The notes beneath the pieces were generated by a model. It was not told the origin of the DNA and did no database searches. It saw nothing but the letters and a program-made list of their open reading frames with translations. From Alphaproteobacteria bacterium (GTDB taxonomy: Bacteria > Pseudomonadota > Alphaproteobacteria > Acetobacterales > Acetobacteraceae), in contig JADZEB010000037.1 of NCBI GenBank assembly GCA_020850755.1, positions 1 to 64,000 of the forward strand: a stretch of DNA of 64,000 bases. The letters are read 5' to 3'. The translations under genes were made by a program, and so were the position numbers. Below, one piece after another: positions 8,281 through 17,198 of this stretch (position 1 is its first letter; every line of letters begins with the position of its first letter).

Positions 8281-9339
8281 CTATTCGGCGGCGGCGGCCA
8301 TGCGGCGGTTGAACTCGGGCATCACCTGCTCGGCGAAGCGCTTCATTGATGCCGCCGCGACCTCGGCCGGCATCGAGCCGAGGCGGAACTGCATCATCAC
8401 CCCGCCCGGACCCATCCGGGCGATCTTCGCCATCCGCTCGGCCACCGTGGCCGGGGAGCCGGCCAGCAGCCCCACTTTGGGGTCGCGATAGACCGGGTTC
8501 TTGTTGGTGATCGACTGGCCCTGCTCGGACGAGACGCGCTCGCGCATCGAGGAGCGGTGATCCACCATGCCCAGGAAGTAGGGCAGGCCGACGCGCTCGG
8601 CCTCGGCGTCGGTCTCGCCGACATAGACGTTGCGCCAGACCCAGCACTGCTCGAGCGAGCGGGTGAGATGGGCCTCGGAATGGCCCGCCTCGCGCATCGC
8701 CGCCTTGTAGGTGGTCAGGCGCGCCAGCGTGTTCTCGTCGGACTGCACGTTCATCATGAAGGGCAGGCCGCGCTTGGCCAGCCCCGCCGTGCCATGGTCG
8801 GAGGAGGCGGCGCGCAAGACGAACGGATGCGGCCTGGTGAAGGGGCGTGGGCGCAGGGTGGGGCCCTTGACCTGCCAGAACTTGCCCTCGTGGGCGAAGC
8901 CGGTCTCGCCGGTCCAGGCCTTGATCATGATCTCCTCGGCTTCCTCGTAGCGCGCCGAGGCCTCGGTGTGCGGGATGCCGTAGCCCTGGTATTCGTAGAC
9001 ATTGTAGGCGGTGCCGCGCCCGACGCCGACGATCAGCCGCCCGCGGCCGAGATTGTCGAGCAGCGACATCTGCTCGGCCAGGCGGATCGGGTGATAGAGG
9101 CTCACCTGCGCCACCGCGAAGCCGACCTTGAGCGTCTTCGTCGCCCCCAGCACCGCCCCGGCGAAGGTGACCGGATCGACATAGGCGCAGTTGCCGTCGA
9201 AATGATGCTCGGCCAGCCAGACGCTGTCGAAGCCGAGCCGTTCCGTCAGCCGCGCTTCCTCGAGCGCCTCGGCGATATACTCGGCATCGCGGCTCGGGTC
9301 CTTGGCCTCGGGGAAGATGAAGTTGGCGAAACGCAGCAT
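8281..9339 (-). CDS. Luciferase-like monooxygenase family protein
   Basis: This 352-residue protein belongs to the bacterial luciferase-like flavin monooxygenase superfamily (TIM barrel). Family features are the N-terminal segment RFANFIFPEA, the VWLAEHHF motif and the segment GRGRLIVGVGRGTAY. The start at 9337-9339 follows an AGGGGG ribosome binding site; an in-frame ATG 18 codons upstream lacks one. The substrate cannot be deduced. It is divergent from a tripartite-type solute receptor gene, but the 183-bp gap gives no proof of a shared pathway. Confidence 0.9.
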   Translation of the reverse strand: MLRFANFIFPEAKDPSRDAEYIAEALEEARLTERLGFDSVWLAEHHFDGNCAYVDPVTFAGAVLGATKTLKVGFAVAQVSLYHPIRLAEQMSLLDNLGRGRLIVGVGRGTAYNVYEYQGYGIPHTEASARYEEAEEIMIKAWTGETGFAHEGKFWQVKGPTLRPRPFTRPHPFVLRAASSDHGTAGLAKRGLPFMMNVQSDENTLARLTTYKAAMREAGHSEAHLTRSLEQCWVWRNVYVGETDAEAERVGLPYFLGMVDHRSSMRERVSSEQGQSITNKNPVYRDPKVGLLAGSPATVAERMAKIARMGPGGVMMQFRLGSMPAEVAAASMKRFAEQVMPEFNRRMAAAAE

Positions 9340-9522
9340 GTAACCCCCTGTTGGTCGCAGCGCGGCGCCTGGAATAAGGACCGCGTCCAGCATCGCGCAA
9401 AACTATCATCACCGACGCGTGCCGGCTACTCCCCGCGACTTGGTTTCCATGCTAGCGTTTCTGGCACGCAACAAAACAGGTCGGCACCGCACGCCGCCCA
9501 TTCAGCCGGGAGATCCATACGC

Positions 9523-10503
9523 ATGCCCCGTTCCCTGCCCGCCGCGATTCGCCGTCTTGCCGTTGCCCTCGGCCTTGGCGCGGCCATGATCATGCCCGCC
9601 GGCGGCGCCGCCGCCTTCCCCGAGCGGCCGATCCAGCTGATGGTGGGCTTCCCGCCGGGCGGCAATATCGACATCGCCGCGCGCCTCGCCGCGCCCTTCC
9701 TCGAACGCCATCTCGGCGGGGGCGCGCAGGTCGTGGTGGTGAACAAGCCCGGCGCCAACGGCGTGATCATGCTGAACGACCTGGCCGCCGCGCGCCCGGA
9801 CGGGCACACGATCGGGCTGATGACCTTCCCTGGGCTCGTCACCGCCATCCATGACAGCCGGCCGCGCTACACGACCGACAGCTTCAGCTTCCTCGGCATG
9901 TTCACCGACGAGCCCTACACGCTCTATGTCGGCACCCAGCAGCCGATCCGCACGGTGCAGGAGCTGATCGAGCGGGCGCGCACCGCGCCCGGCGCGGTCA
10001 CGGTAGCCGGGGCCGGCGTCGGTAGCGCGGTGCATCTCAGCGCCGTCCTGATCGAGCGGGCGGCGGGGGTGAAGTTCACCTGGGCGCCCTTCGTCGGCCA
10101 GGCCCAGGCCCAGGCCGCGATCCAGGGCGGGCATGTGATCGCCGGCATCTCCTCGGTCAGCGGCACGGTGCGGCTGCACCGCGAGGGCCAAATCCGCGTC
10201 ATCGGCATCATGCAGCGCGAGCGCTGGGGCGTGGCGCCCGACATCATGACGATGCGCGAAGGCGGCGTCGCGGTCGACAGCAGCGCCGCGCGCGGCATCG
10301 GCGGCCCGCGCGGCATCCCCGAGGCGGTGGCGGCGCGCTACGAGGAGGCGGTGCGGCGGATGGTGGCCGACCCCGAGTTCCAGGCGATCGCGCAGCGCGA
10401 TTTCGTGGTGGCGCGGTTCATGGACCGGGCCGAGATGGGTGCGCTGGTGGCCGAGCAGAACCGTACCTATGGCGAGATGTGGCGCACCGCCCCGTGGCGG
10501 TAG
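9523..10503 (+). CDS. Tripartite tricarboxylate-type (Bug family) substrate-binding protein
   Basis: This 326-residue periplasmic receptor is of the TctC/Bug family. A signal peptide covers about residues 1-31 (twin Arg at 10-11, then a hydrophobic stretch, then GGAAA), and the mature protein starts near FPERPIQLMVGFPPGG. The conserved segments PPGGNIDIAAR, VVNKPGANG and a glycine-rich turn near VTVAGAGVGS are typical of the fold. GGGAGA lies before the ATG. No tctA/tctB-like membrane genes are nearby, so this is an orphan receptor, common in Acetobacterales and Burkholderiales. The ligand is unknown. Confidence 0.92.
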   Translation: MPRSLPAAIRRLAVALGLGAAMIMPAGGAAAFPERPIQLMVGFPPGGNIDIAARLAAPFLERHLGGGAQVVVVNKPGANGVIMLNDLAAARPDGHTIGLMTFPGLVTAIHDSRPRYTTDSFSFLGMFTDEPYTLYVGTQQPIRTVQELIERARTAPGAVTVAGAGVGSAVHLSAVLIERAAGVKFTWAPFVGQAQAQAAIQGGHVIAGISSVSGTVRLHREGQIRVIGIMQRERWGVAPDIMTMREGGVAVDSSAARGIGGPRGIPEAVAARYEEAVRRMVADPEFQAIAQRDFVVARFMDRAEMGALVAEQNRTYGEMWRTAPWR

Positions 10504-10673
10504 CGGCGCGCGAGCGTCCCAAGCACGCGGGCCAAGGGCGCAGGCAAAGCGGGCGGGCGGGGGCGGGGCGCTGCCGCGCCCCGCCTCTGGCCGGGGTTGG
10601 GCGCGGCTTGAACTCGCGGGGAGATCGACGCGGAACGGTGGGGCGCCTCGCCGTCCCGGCGCCCCGGAACGAC

Positions 10674-10695
10674 AAAACCGCCCTTGCGGGCGGTT
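10674..10695 (-). terminator. Rho-independent terminator of the tRNA-Gly gene
   Basis: On the minus strand an AACCGCCC / GGGCGGTT stem with a 4-nt loop is followed by TTTT and then GTCG. It lies 87 bp downstream of the tRNA 3' end. The rest of the gap 10504-10782 shows only GC-rich sequence with a second short hairpin near 10565-10585 and no coding signal. Confidence 0.75.
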
Positions 10696-10782
10696 GGGGG
10701 CGGGGAGGACGCGTCCCTGCGTTGATCCTGGCTGCGACGATTGCCGCTGCACCTGCCGGCCCCGTAACCGGGACCGGGAAAC

Positions 10783-10857
10783 TGGAGCGGGCGAAGGGAT
10801 TCGAACCCTCGACCCCAACCTTGGCAAGGTTGTGCTCTACCCCTGAGCTACGCCCGC
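10783..10857 (-). tRNA. tRNA-Gly (anticodon GCC)
   Basis: The minus strand folds as a 75-nt tRNA. The acceptor stem is GCGGGCG/CGCCCGC, the D-arm contains AGGGGTA, and the anticodon arm has the loop TTGCCAA giving anticodon GCC. The T-arm contains GTTCGAAT. The 3' CCA is encoded (10783-10785) after discriminator U. Confidence 0.97.
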
Positions 10858-10917
10858 GCTCCGCGTCCGCCGCCATCCGCACCCTTCAGGGCTCGGGCCG
10901 GCGCGAACAGGGCGCGG

Positions 10918-10945
10918 ATATTACCCAAAGGCGCCGGCTTTGCAA
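10918..10945 (-). promoter_or_regulatory. Promoter of the tRNA-Gly gene
   Basis: On the minus strand, TTGCAA (10940-10945) and TAATAT (10918-10923) are separated by 16 bp. Transcription would start near 10911, giving a leader of about 54 nt before the mature tRNA. This is the most AT-rich stretch of the gap 10858-11208; the remainder of that gap up to 11208 shows nothing recognisable. Confidence 0.7.
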
Positions 10946-11208
10946 GGCTGGGTTTGGGTCCGGCCCGCGCCGCCCGCGCATCGCGACGCCCGGCGATGAT
11001 CAGGGCCGGGCCCGACGCCAAGCCTCGACCCGCGCCCTTGGCCGGCGCGCCCGCGCATCCCGCCGCCCGGGCGCCGACCGGCTCTCCGGCCACGATCCCT
11101 ACCAAGGCCCGAGGCCGCTTCCCTGGGCCTGGCAGCCGCCTGCCAGGAACGCGTCCGGGTCGGCGAGGGGGCTGCACCGGCGCGCCCGCTCTGGTATGGG
11201 GTTAAGTC

Positions 11209-12189
11209 ATGGCCGAGCCGCCCACCCCGCCCCACCGCCCGCCCCCGCCCGCGCGGCCCGATCGGGGCCGCTACGGCCCCTGGCTGGAAGCGCCGCGCCG
11301 GCGCGTGCATGCCGCGCTCGACCGCCTGCACCCCGGGCTCGCCGAGTTCCTGATCTTCGGCTTCAAGCAGGGCTGGGCCTGCCTGTTCGGCGGCGTGATG
11401 GTGGGGCTGATCATCGCCACCAGGCTGGTCTGGCGCCCCGACTGGCCGCTGCACCGCTACGACGCCCTGTTCCTGGCCGCGCTGGCGGTGCAGGGCCTCC
11501 TGCTCGGGCTCCGCCTCGAAACCTGGCGCGAAGCCAAGGTGATCGCGATCTTCCATCTCGTCGGCACGGTGATGGAGATCTTCAAGACCGCGCAGGGCTC
11601 CTGGACCTATCCCGAGGCGGCCTTCTTCCGCATCGGCCATGTGCCGCTGTTCTCGGGCTTCATGTATGCCTGCGTTGGCAGCTACATCGCGCGCGCGACA
11701 CGCATCCTCGATCTGCGCTACAGCCACTATCCGCCGCTCTGGGCGACGGCGCTGCTGGCGGTAGGCATCTATGTCAACTTCTTCACCCACCACTACATGA
11801 CCGACCTGCGCCTCGTCCTGTTCGCGGCGGCGGGGCTGATGTTCCGGCGCACGCGCGTCCATTTCACGGTCGATCGCGCGGTGCGCTGGATGCCGCTCCT
11901 GCTCGGCTTCTTCCTGGTGACCTTCTTCATCTGGATCGCCGAGAATGTCGGCACCCTGACCGGCTCCTGGCTCTATCCGCACCAGGCGGCGGGCGGCTGG
12001 CGGATGGTGACGCTGGGCAAGCTCGGCTCCTGGTATCTCTTGATGATCATCTCCTTCGTGCTGGTCTCGCTGGTGCATCCGCCGCGCCGGCCCGACTGGG
12101 CCGCCGCCGGGGCTGATGCGGAGGCAGAGCGCGCGCCCGCCCGTTACGGCGCCGTCCCGCTCGGCGCCGAGGCGCGCGAGCGCGAGTAG
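11209..12189 (+). CDS. DUF817 family integral membrane protein
   Basis: This 326-residue multi-spanning membrane protein matches the DUF817 (YoaT-like) family. Conserved segments include FLIFGFKQGWACLFG, MEIFKTAQGSWTYPE, the central GHVPLFSGFMYACVGSY and the C-terminal ENVGTLTGSWLYP. Seven to eight hydrophobic segments are visible. The first 35 residues are a Pro/Arg-rich cytoplasmic tail. The ribosome binding site is weak. Biochemical function is unknown; no enzyme motif is obvious beyond conserved His, Tyr and Glu in the membrane part. Confidence 0.88.
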   Translation: MAEPPTPPHRPPPPARPDRGRYGPWLEAPRRRVHAALDRLHPGLAEFLIFGFKQGWACLFGGVMVGLIIATRLVWRPDWPLHRYDALFLAALAVQGLLLGLRLETWREAKVIAIFHLVGTVMEIFKTAQGSWTYPEAAFFRIGHVPLFSGFMYACVGSYIARATRILDLRYSHYPPLWATALLAVGIYVNFFTHHYMTDLRLVLFAAAGLMFRRTRVHFTVDRAVRWMPLLLGFFLVTFFIWIAENVGTLTGSWLYPHQAAGGWRMVTLGKLGSWYLLMIISFVLVSLVHPPRRPDWAAAGADAEAERAPARYGAVPLGAEARERE

Positions 12190-12248
12190 GGACGCGAGCC
12201 GCATCGCGGGGGCTGCGCGGGGCGCCCTGCTCTGCTAAGGGGTGCGCC

Positions 12249-12827
12249 ATGGCCGACGACATCGCACCCGCACCCGCCCCCGCGCCCGCACCGCCCACCA
12301 GCCCCGAGGCGCTGCTGGCGCTGCTCGCCCGCCTCGGCATCGCCACCACCACGCACCGCCACCCGCCCTTGTTCACGGTCGAGCAGAGCAAGGCGCTGCG
12401 CGGCAGCCTGCCCGGCGCGCACACCAAGAACCTGTTCCTCAAGGACCGCGAGGGGCAGTTCTGGCTCGCCACCATGCTGGAGCATCGGCGCGTGCCGATG
12501 GGCCCCTTCGCCCGCGCGCTCGGCGCGCCGCGCTTCTCCTTCGGCAGTGCCGAGGACCTGTTCGCCCATCTCGGCGTCACGCCCGGGGCGGTGACGCCCT
12601 TCGGCCTGGTCAACGATCGCGCCCATCGCGTGCGCTTCATCGCCGACCAGCGGATGATGGCGGGCTTCGAGCTGCTGAACTTCCATCCCCTGACCAACGA
12701 GGCGACGACCGCGATCACGCCCGCGGGCTTCGCCCGCTTCCTGGCCGAGACCGGCCATGCCCCGCGCCTGTTCGACTTCGAGGCACTGGAAGCAAGCCTG
12801 CCGCCCGGCCCCGCCGGCGGCCCCTGA
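12249..12827 (+). CDS. YbaK/ProXp-type aminoacyl-tRNA deacylase
   Basis: This 192-residue trans-editing domain protein belongs to the prolyl-tRNA editing superfamily, PrdX/ProXp-ala group. These proteins hydrolyse mischarged tRNA such as Ala-tRNA-Pro. Family signatures include HPPLFTVEQSKALRG, the GAHTKNLFLKD segment with its conserved lysine, and the C-terminal NFHPLTNEATTAI. An Ala/Pro tail of about 15 residues precedes the domain. AAGGGG precedes the ATG. Its stop codon abuts, with zero spacing, the stop codon of the convergent glycan gene. Confidence 0.9.
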   Translation: MADDIAPAPAPAPAPPTSPEALLALLARLGIATTTHRHPPLFTVEQSKALRGSLPGAHTKNLFLKDREGQFWLATMLEHRRVPMGPFARALGAPRFSFGSAEDLFAHLGVTPGAVTPFGLVNDRAHRVRFIADQRMMAGFELLNFHPLTNEATTAITPAGFARFLAETGHAPRLFDFEALEASLPPGPAGGP

Positions 12828-13892
12828 TCACCAGCGATCAAGCCCGACGCGCGCGGCGCGCGCGCGCACCACTGCCAGCCAGGCGAACTGCACCGCGAGC
12901 AGCGGCGCGAGTGCCAGCGCCGGACCTGCGGCGCCGACCTCGGCCCCGCGCGCGAGCAGCAATGCCGCATTGCCTTGCAGCAGCGCGAAGCCGAAATGGA
13001 TCAGGCTGACGCGCGCGGGGGGCATGCCGGCGCGGCTGGCGACCTGGTAGAGGTGGCCGCGATGCGCCTCTGTCACGCGCTCCCCGGCCAGGGCGCGGCG
13101 CAGGATGGTGAAGGCAGTGTCGAACAGGAAGGCGGCGAACAGGGCCGGCACCACCCAGAAGCTCGCCGCCGCCGCCCCGCCATGCCCGCGCGCCAGCCAC
13201 ACGCCCAGCGCGGCGAAGGCGAAGCCGAGCGCCTGGCTGCCGACATCGCCCAGGAAGATGCGCGCGCGCGGGAAGTTGAAGGGCAGGAAGCCCATGCAGC
13301 CCGCCGCCAGCATCAGCGCGGCCGCCTGCACGAAGGCCGCGTCATGGCCCTGCGCGATCACGGCCAGGAAGGCGGCGGCGATCAGGCACACCCCGGCGCA
13401 GAGCCCGTTCAGCCCGTCGATGAAGTTCATCGCGTTGGTCAGGCCCACCAGCCACAGCGCCGTGAACGGCCAGGCCAGCGCCCCGAGCGCCACCTGCCCA
13501 AACCCGGGCAGGCTGACATGCGTCAGCACCAGATCGCCCGCCATCGCCACGGCGGCGGCGGCAAGCTGCACGAGGAGCTTGGCGGCGAAACGCATGCCGC
13601 GCAGGTCGTCCCAGAGGCCGAGGGCGGCGACGATCACCACGCCTGCCGCGAAGGAAGCCGCGCGGCCATCGGCCTCGAACACCGGGCCGGGGCCGAGGGC
13701 GTGCAGCACGCCAAGCCCGCCGACCAGGGCGGCGACGACGCCCACCCCACCGCCGCGCGGCGTCGGGGCCGAGTGCGAGGAGCGCGCGTTCGGCTGGTCC
13801 AGGATGCGCGCCGCGATCATCGCGCGCACCAGGAGCGCGGACAAAAGCGCCGCCGCCAGCCCGAGCGGATAGAGCAGTCCGGGAGCGAACAT
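12828..13892 (-). CDS. WecA/WbpL-type undecaprenyl-phosphate glycosyl-1-phosphate transferase
   Basis: This is a polytopic membrane enzyme of the MraY/WecA (GT4-type PNPT) family, 354 residues with about 10-11 membrane segments. It transfers a sugar-1-phosphate from UDP-HexNAc to undecaprenyl phosphate and so initiates glycan assembly. Visible motifs are RSSHSAPTPRGGG near residue 37, ALGLWDD (catalytic Asp pair), LTNAMNFIDGLNGL, FNFPRARIFLGDVGS and the C-terminal EAHRGHLYQ. It lies 15 bp after the WbpM-type dehydratase gene, the same pairing as wbpL-wbpM in Pseudomonas O-antigen loci. Specificity cannot be told from sequence. Confidence 0.92.
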   Translation of the reverse strand: MFAPGLLYPLGLAAALLSALLVRAMIAARILDQPNARSSHSAPTPRGGGVGVVAALVGGLGVLHALGPGPVFEADGRAASFAAGVVIVAALGLWDDLRGMRFAAKLLVQLAAAAVAMAGDLVLTHVSLPGFGQVALGALAWPFTALWLVGLTNAMNFIDGLNGLCAGVCLIAAAFLAVIAQGHDAAFVQAAALMLAAGCMGFLPFNFPRARIFLGDVGSQALGFAFAALGVWLARGHGGAAAASFWVVPALFAAFLFDTAFTILRRALAGERVTEAHRGHLYQVASRAGMPPARVSLIHFGFALLQGNAALLLARGAEVGAAGPALALAPLLAVQFAWLAVVRARAARVGLDRW

Positions 13893-13907
13893 CGCCGCGC
13901 CCCCGCC

Positions 13908-15827
13908 CTAGCGCGCGTTGGGCTGGTGGTCGAACTCGGGCACCAGCGCCTTGAGCGCGGCGATGGTCCCCGCCGCGTTGCCCGCCGCCGCCAGCGCCGC
14001 CAGCCGCTCGATCCCGGCCGCGATCGCCGCGCGCTCGGCATAGCGGGGCGCGGCGATCAAGAGGCCCGGATGCCCCGAGGGCGCGGGCGGCTCGGCGCCG
14101 TGGAAGATCTCCTCGAACAGCTTCTCGCCCGGACGCAGGCCGGTGAGCCTGATCTCGACATCGAGGTGCGGGCGCAGCCCGGCCAGCCGGATCATCTGCT
14201 CGGCCAGGTCCATGATCCGCACCGACTCGCCCATGTCGAGGACGAAGATCGCGCCATCCTGCGCCACCGGCCCGGCGGTCTCGGAGGCGCCGAGGCGGCT
14301 TGCCTCCAGCACCAGCGACACCGCCTCCTGCACGGTCATGAAGTAGCGGCGCATCTCGGGGTGCGTCACGGTCAGCGGCCCGCCGCGGCGGAGCTGGCGC
14401 TCGAACAGCGGCACGACCGAGCCGGTCGAGCCGAGCACATTGCCGAAGCGCACGGTGACGAAGCGCGTGCCGCCATCCTGGCGCGCCTCGGCATCGAGCG
14501 CCTGGCAGTAGAGCTCGGCCACGCGCTTGGCCGCGCCCATGACGTTGGTCGGGTTCACCGCCTTGTCGGTGGAGATCAGCACCATCGCCCGCGCGCCGGC
14601 CGCGCGCGCGGCATCGGCCACGACACGCGTGCCGGCGACATTGATCAGCACGCCCTCGCACGGATTGGCCTCGACGATCGGCACATGCTTGAGCGCGGCG
14701 GCATGGAACACGATCTCGGGGCGGGCCTCGGCGAACAGGGCGGCCATGCGGGCGGCATCGCGCACATCGGCGATCACCCCGCGCCGGCGCAAGGTGGGCG
14801 CGCGCTCGGCGAGGTCAAGCTCGATGCCGTAGAGCGCGAATTCGGACAGCTCCACCAGCACGAGCTCGTCCGGGCCGTAGCCCGCGATCTGGCGCGCAAG
14901 CTCGGCCCCGATCGAGCCGCCGGCGCCGGTCACCAGCACGCGCCGGCCGGACAGGAACTGGCGCATGCCGGCGCGGTCGAGCACCGCCTGCGGGCGGTTG
15001 AGCAGATCCTCGAGCGCCACCGGGCGCAGCTCGATCCCGCCGCCCGGCGCGCCCTCGGCGCGCAATTCCGTCGGCGCCGAGGCGCGCGAGAGCGTCAGGC
15101 CGAGCTTCTGCGCCGCCGGCAGCAGGGCGGCCGCCGCCTCGGCGCCGGCATCAGCCAGCACCACGCGCTGCGGGCGCACATCGTGGCGGGAAAGCTTCTC
15201 CACCACCGCGCCAAGATCGTCGAGCAGGCCATAGACCTTGACGCCGTGGATGCGCCGGCCGAGCCAGTCGCGCGTGGGCGAGAGGATGCCCACCACCGCG
15301 TAGGGCGAGGCGGGGTCGGCCTGGGTTGCGCGCAGGAACAGCTCGGCCCCCTTGTCGACGCCGGCCAGCAGCACCGGGATGCGCCTGGCGCCCGCGGCCC
15401 CGTTCGCCGCCGCCGCGCCGCCGCCGACCAGGCTGCGATAGAGGTAGCGCGGCCCGGCCAGCAGGGCCACCAGCACCAGCCAGTTGATGACGGGCTGGCT
15501 GCGCGGGAAATCCTCGAGCCGGGTGGCCAGGAACAGGGCCGGGACGAACACCAGCACGGTGGCCGTGACCGCCTGCAGGATGGTGCGGAACTCGCGCACG
15601 CTGGCATAGCGCCAGGAGGCGCGCGGCAGGCGCAGCGCCAGGAAGGCGCCGGCGGCGATGGCCACGAACATCGCCCAGGCAAGGGCGAAGCCCTCGGGCG
15701 GCGCCTCGGCCAGCGTGGTCGTGCCGACACGCAGCCACAGCGCCAGCGGGAAGGACACCGCGGCGGCGGCCAGATCATGCGCGAACGCCAAGGGCGCGCG
15801 GGGCAGGAGGGCGGCGAGTCGCCTCAT
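13908..15827 (-). CDS. Membrane-anchored NDP-sugar 4,6-dehydratase, WbpM/PglF type
   Basis: This 639-residue two-part protein starts with four membrane segments (about residues 12-130) and a CapD-type N-terminal Rossmann-like region. The C-terminal extended SDR domain begins with VLVTGAGGSIGAELARQIA. The catalytic region reads LISTDKAVNPTNVMGAAKR, where Met replaces the usual Tyr of the YxxxK motif, as in WbpM, PglF and FlaA1. Family members convert UDP-GlcNAc to the 4-keto-6-deoxy intermediate that feeds bacillosamine, QuiNAc or FucNAc synthesis. The start at 15825-15827 directly precedes the first hydrophobic helix; upstream in-frame codons are poorly coding. Confidence 0.92.
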   Translation of the reverse strand: MRRLAALLPRAPLAFAHDLAAAAVSFPLALWLRVGTTTLAEAPPEGFALAWAMFVAIAAGAFLALRLPRASWRYASVREFRTILQAVTATVLVFVPALFLATRLEDFPRSQPVINWLVLVALLAGPRYLYRSLVGGGAAAANGAAGARRIPVLLAGVDKGAELFLRATQADPASPYAVVGILSPTRDWLGRRIHGVKVYGLLDDLGAVVEKLSRHDVRPQRVVLADAGAEAAAALLPAAQKLGLTLSRASAPTELRAEGAPGGGIELRPVALEDLLNRPQAVLDRAGMRQFLSGRRVLVTGAGGSIGAELARQIAGYGPDELVLVELSEFALYGIELDLAERAPTLRRRGVIADVRDAARMAALFAEARPEIVFHAAALKHVPIVEANPCEGVLINVAGTRVVADAARAAGARAMVLISTDKAVNPTNVMGAAKRVAELYCQALDAEARQDGGTRFVTVRFGNVLGSTGSVVPLFERQLRRGGPLTVTHPEMRRYFMTVQEAVSLVLEASRLGASETAGPVAQDGAIFVLDMGESVRIMDLAEQMIRLAGLRPHLDVEIRLTGLRPGEKLFEEIFHGAEPPAPSGHPGLLIAAPRYAERAAIAAGIERLAALAAAGNAAGTIAALKALVPEFDHQPNAR

Positions 15828-15888
15828 GGGCCTCGGATGTAGCGCAAAGCAGGGCGCGCGTCGCCTGTCTCGGTGGCGGCGGCGGCGG

Positions 15889-15912
15889 TGTGGCGGTGTG
15901 GCGGTGTGGCGG
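15889..15912. repeat. Three tandem 8-bp units
   Basis: TGTGGCGG is repeated three times without error in the 113-bp gap between the UDP-sulfoquinovose synthase and the membrane dehydratase genes. The array could change length by slippage, but it lies outside both coding regions. Confidence 0.8.
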
Positions 15913-15940
15913 CGGGGGGGCGAGGGCTGCCCCGGCCGGC

Positions 15941-17107
15941 TCAGCCGGTGCGCTTGCGGTTCTTCCAGGCCACGCGCGGCAGCACGCGCGCCGGCACGAT
16001 GCGATCGCGCAAGGGCAGGATGCGCTGGATCATGTCGGCCAGCACCTCGTCGGTCATCGGGTGCGGCTCCAGCCCGAGCGCGGGCAGCTCGCGGCGCACC
16101 ACATTGTAGTAGTGCTCCTCCATCTCGCGGCGGGGATTGTCGATATGGTCGACCGCGACCTTGAGGCCCATCGCATCGCCGACCCGCTTCACCCGATCGG
16201 CAAGGTCGTTCACGCTGAACAGCTCGGTGAACTGGTTGGCGATGCGCAGTTCGCCCGGCTTGACCGGGTTGCGCGCCGCCAGCTCGATGCATTGCAGAGT
16301 GTCGGTGAGGTTGAGGTAGCCGCGCGTCTGCCCGCCCTTGCCATAGACCGTCAGCGGGATGCCGGCGATGGCCTGGACGATGAAGCGGTTCACCACCGTG
16401 CCGAAGATGTCGTCATAGTGGAAATTGACGCCGAGATCGGGGTGGATGTCGGTCTCGGCGGTGGCGAGCCCATAGACCGGGCCCTGCATCAGGTCGGTCA
16501 CGCGCAGCCCGTAGGTGCGGACATAGAACCAGAGCAGGTCGGTATCGAGCACCTTGGTGGTGTGGTAGAGCGAGCTTGCCTGGCGCGGATAGAGGAACTT
16601 CTCGCGCCGGCCCTTGTGCTCGATATCGATCCAGCCTTCCTCGATGTCGATGTTGGGCGTGCCGTATTCGCCCATGGTGCCGAGCTTGACGATGTGGCAG
16701 TCGGGCGCCTTCTCCAGCACCGCCCAGATCAGGTTGTGGGTGGCGGTGAGGTTGTTGTCGAGCGTGAGCTTGGCCTCGGCGAAGGACTTCATCGAATAGG
16801 GCGCGGAAGGCTGCTCGGCATAGTGCACGGCGCAGTCGGGCTGGAACTCCTCCATCAGCCGGAACAGCCGGTCATGCTCGGCAAGGTCGAAGATCTCGCA
16901 GCGGATGCGGCGGTTGGTGTGGGCAGCGAACAGCGCGCAGCGCGCATCGAGCAGGGGATTGTCCGACAGCGCCTCGCTGTCGGTGTCGCGCGCGATCTTG
17001 CGGCGCAGATAGTTGTCGATGACGCAGACCTCGTCGCCGCGCGCGGCGAAATGCATCGCCGTCGCCCAGCCGAGATAGCCGTCGCCGCCAAGGATCATGA
17101 TGCGCAT
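15941..17107 (-). CDS. sqdB: UDP-sulfoquinovose synthase
   Basis: This 388-residue extended SDR closely resembles plant SQD1 and bacterial SqdB. These make UDP-sulfoquinovose from UDP-glucose and sulfite. Diagnostic segments are ILGGDGYLGWATA at the NAD site, KLGTMGEYGTPNIDIEEG with Thr144, QASSLYHTTK with Tyr181 and Lys185, and VYGKGGQTRGYL. The length agrees with the family. It sits inside a glycan cluster rather than beside the sqdX/sqdC/sqdD lipid genes. The product may therefore enter a polysaccharide, although SQDG lipid synthesis with unlinked genes cannot be excluded. Confidence 0.9.
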   Translation of the reverse strand: MRIMILGGDGYLGWATAMHFAARGDEVCVIDNYLRRKIARDTDSEALSDNPLLDARCALFAAHTNRRIRCEIFDLAEHDRLFRLMEEFQPDCAVHYAEQPSAPYSMKSFAEAKLTLDNNLTATHNLIWAVLEKAPDCHIVKLGTMGEYGTPNIDIEEGWIDIEHKGRREKFLYPRQASSLYHTTKVLDTDLLWFYVRTYGLRVTDLMQGPVYGLATAETDIHPDLGVNFHYDDIFGTVVNRFIVQAIAGIPLTVYGKGGQTRGYLNLTDTLQCIELAARNPVKPGELRIANQFTELFSVNDLADRVKRVGDAMGLKVAVDHIDNPRREMEEHYYNVVRRELPALGLEPHPMTDEVLADMIQRILPLRDRIVPARVLPRVAWKNRKRTG

Positions 17108-17198
17108 CGGGCAAGCCTTCTTCGGGAAATCATGCGGGTTGGAATGCGGATCAAGCGCGCCGGCGCGTCTGCGGCCGGACGGCGCGGCGCGGCGGGGC

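Noticed and set aside
12975-15842. A 955-codon plus-strand frame across the glycan genes
   Set aside because: It is antisense to the WecA-like and WbpM-like genes, which have clear motifs. Its composition is that of a GC shadow frame.
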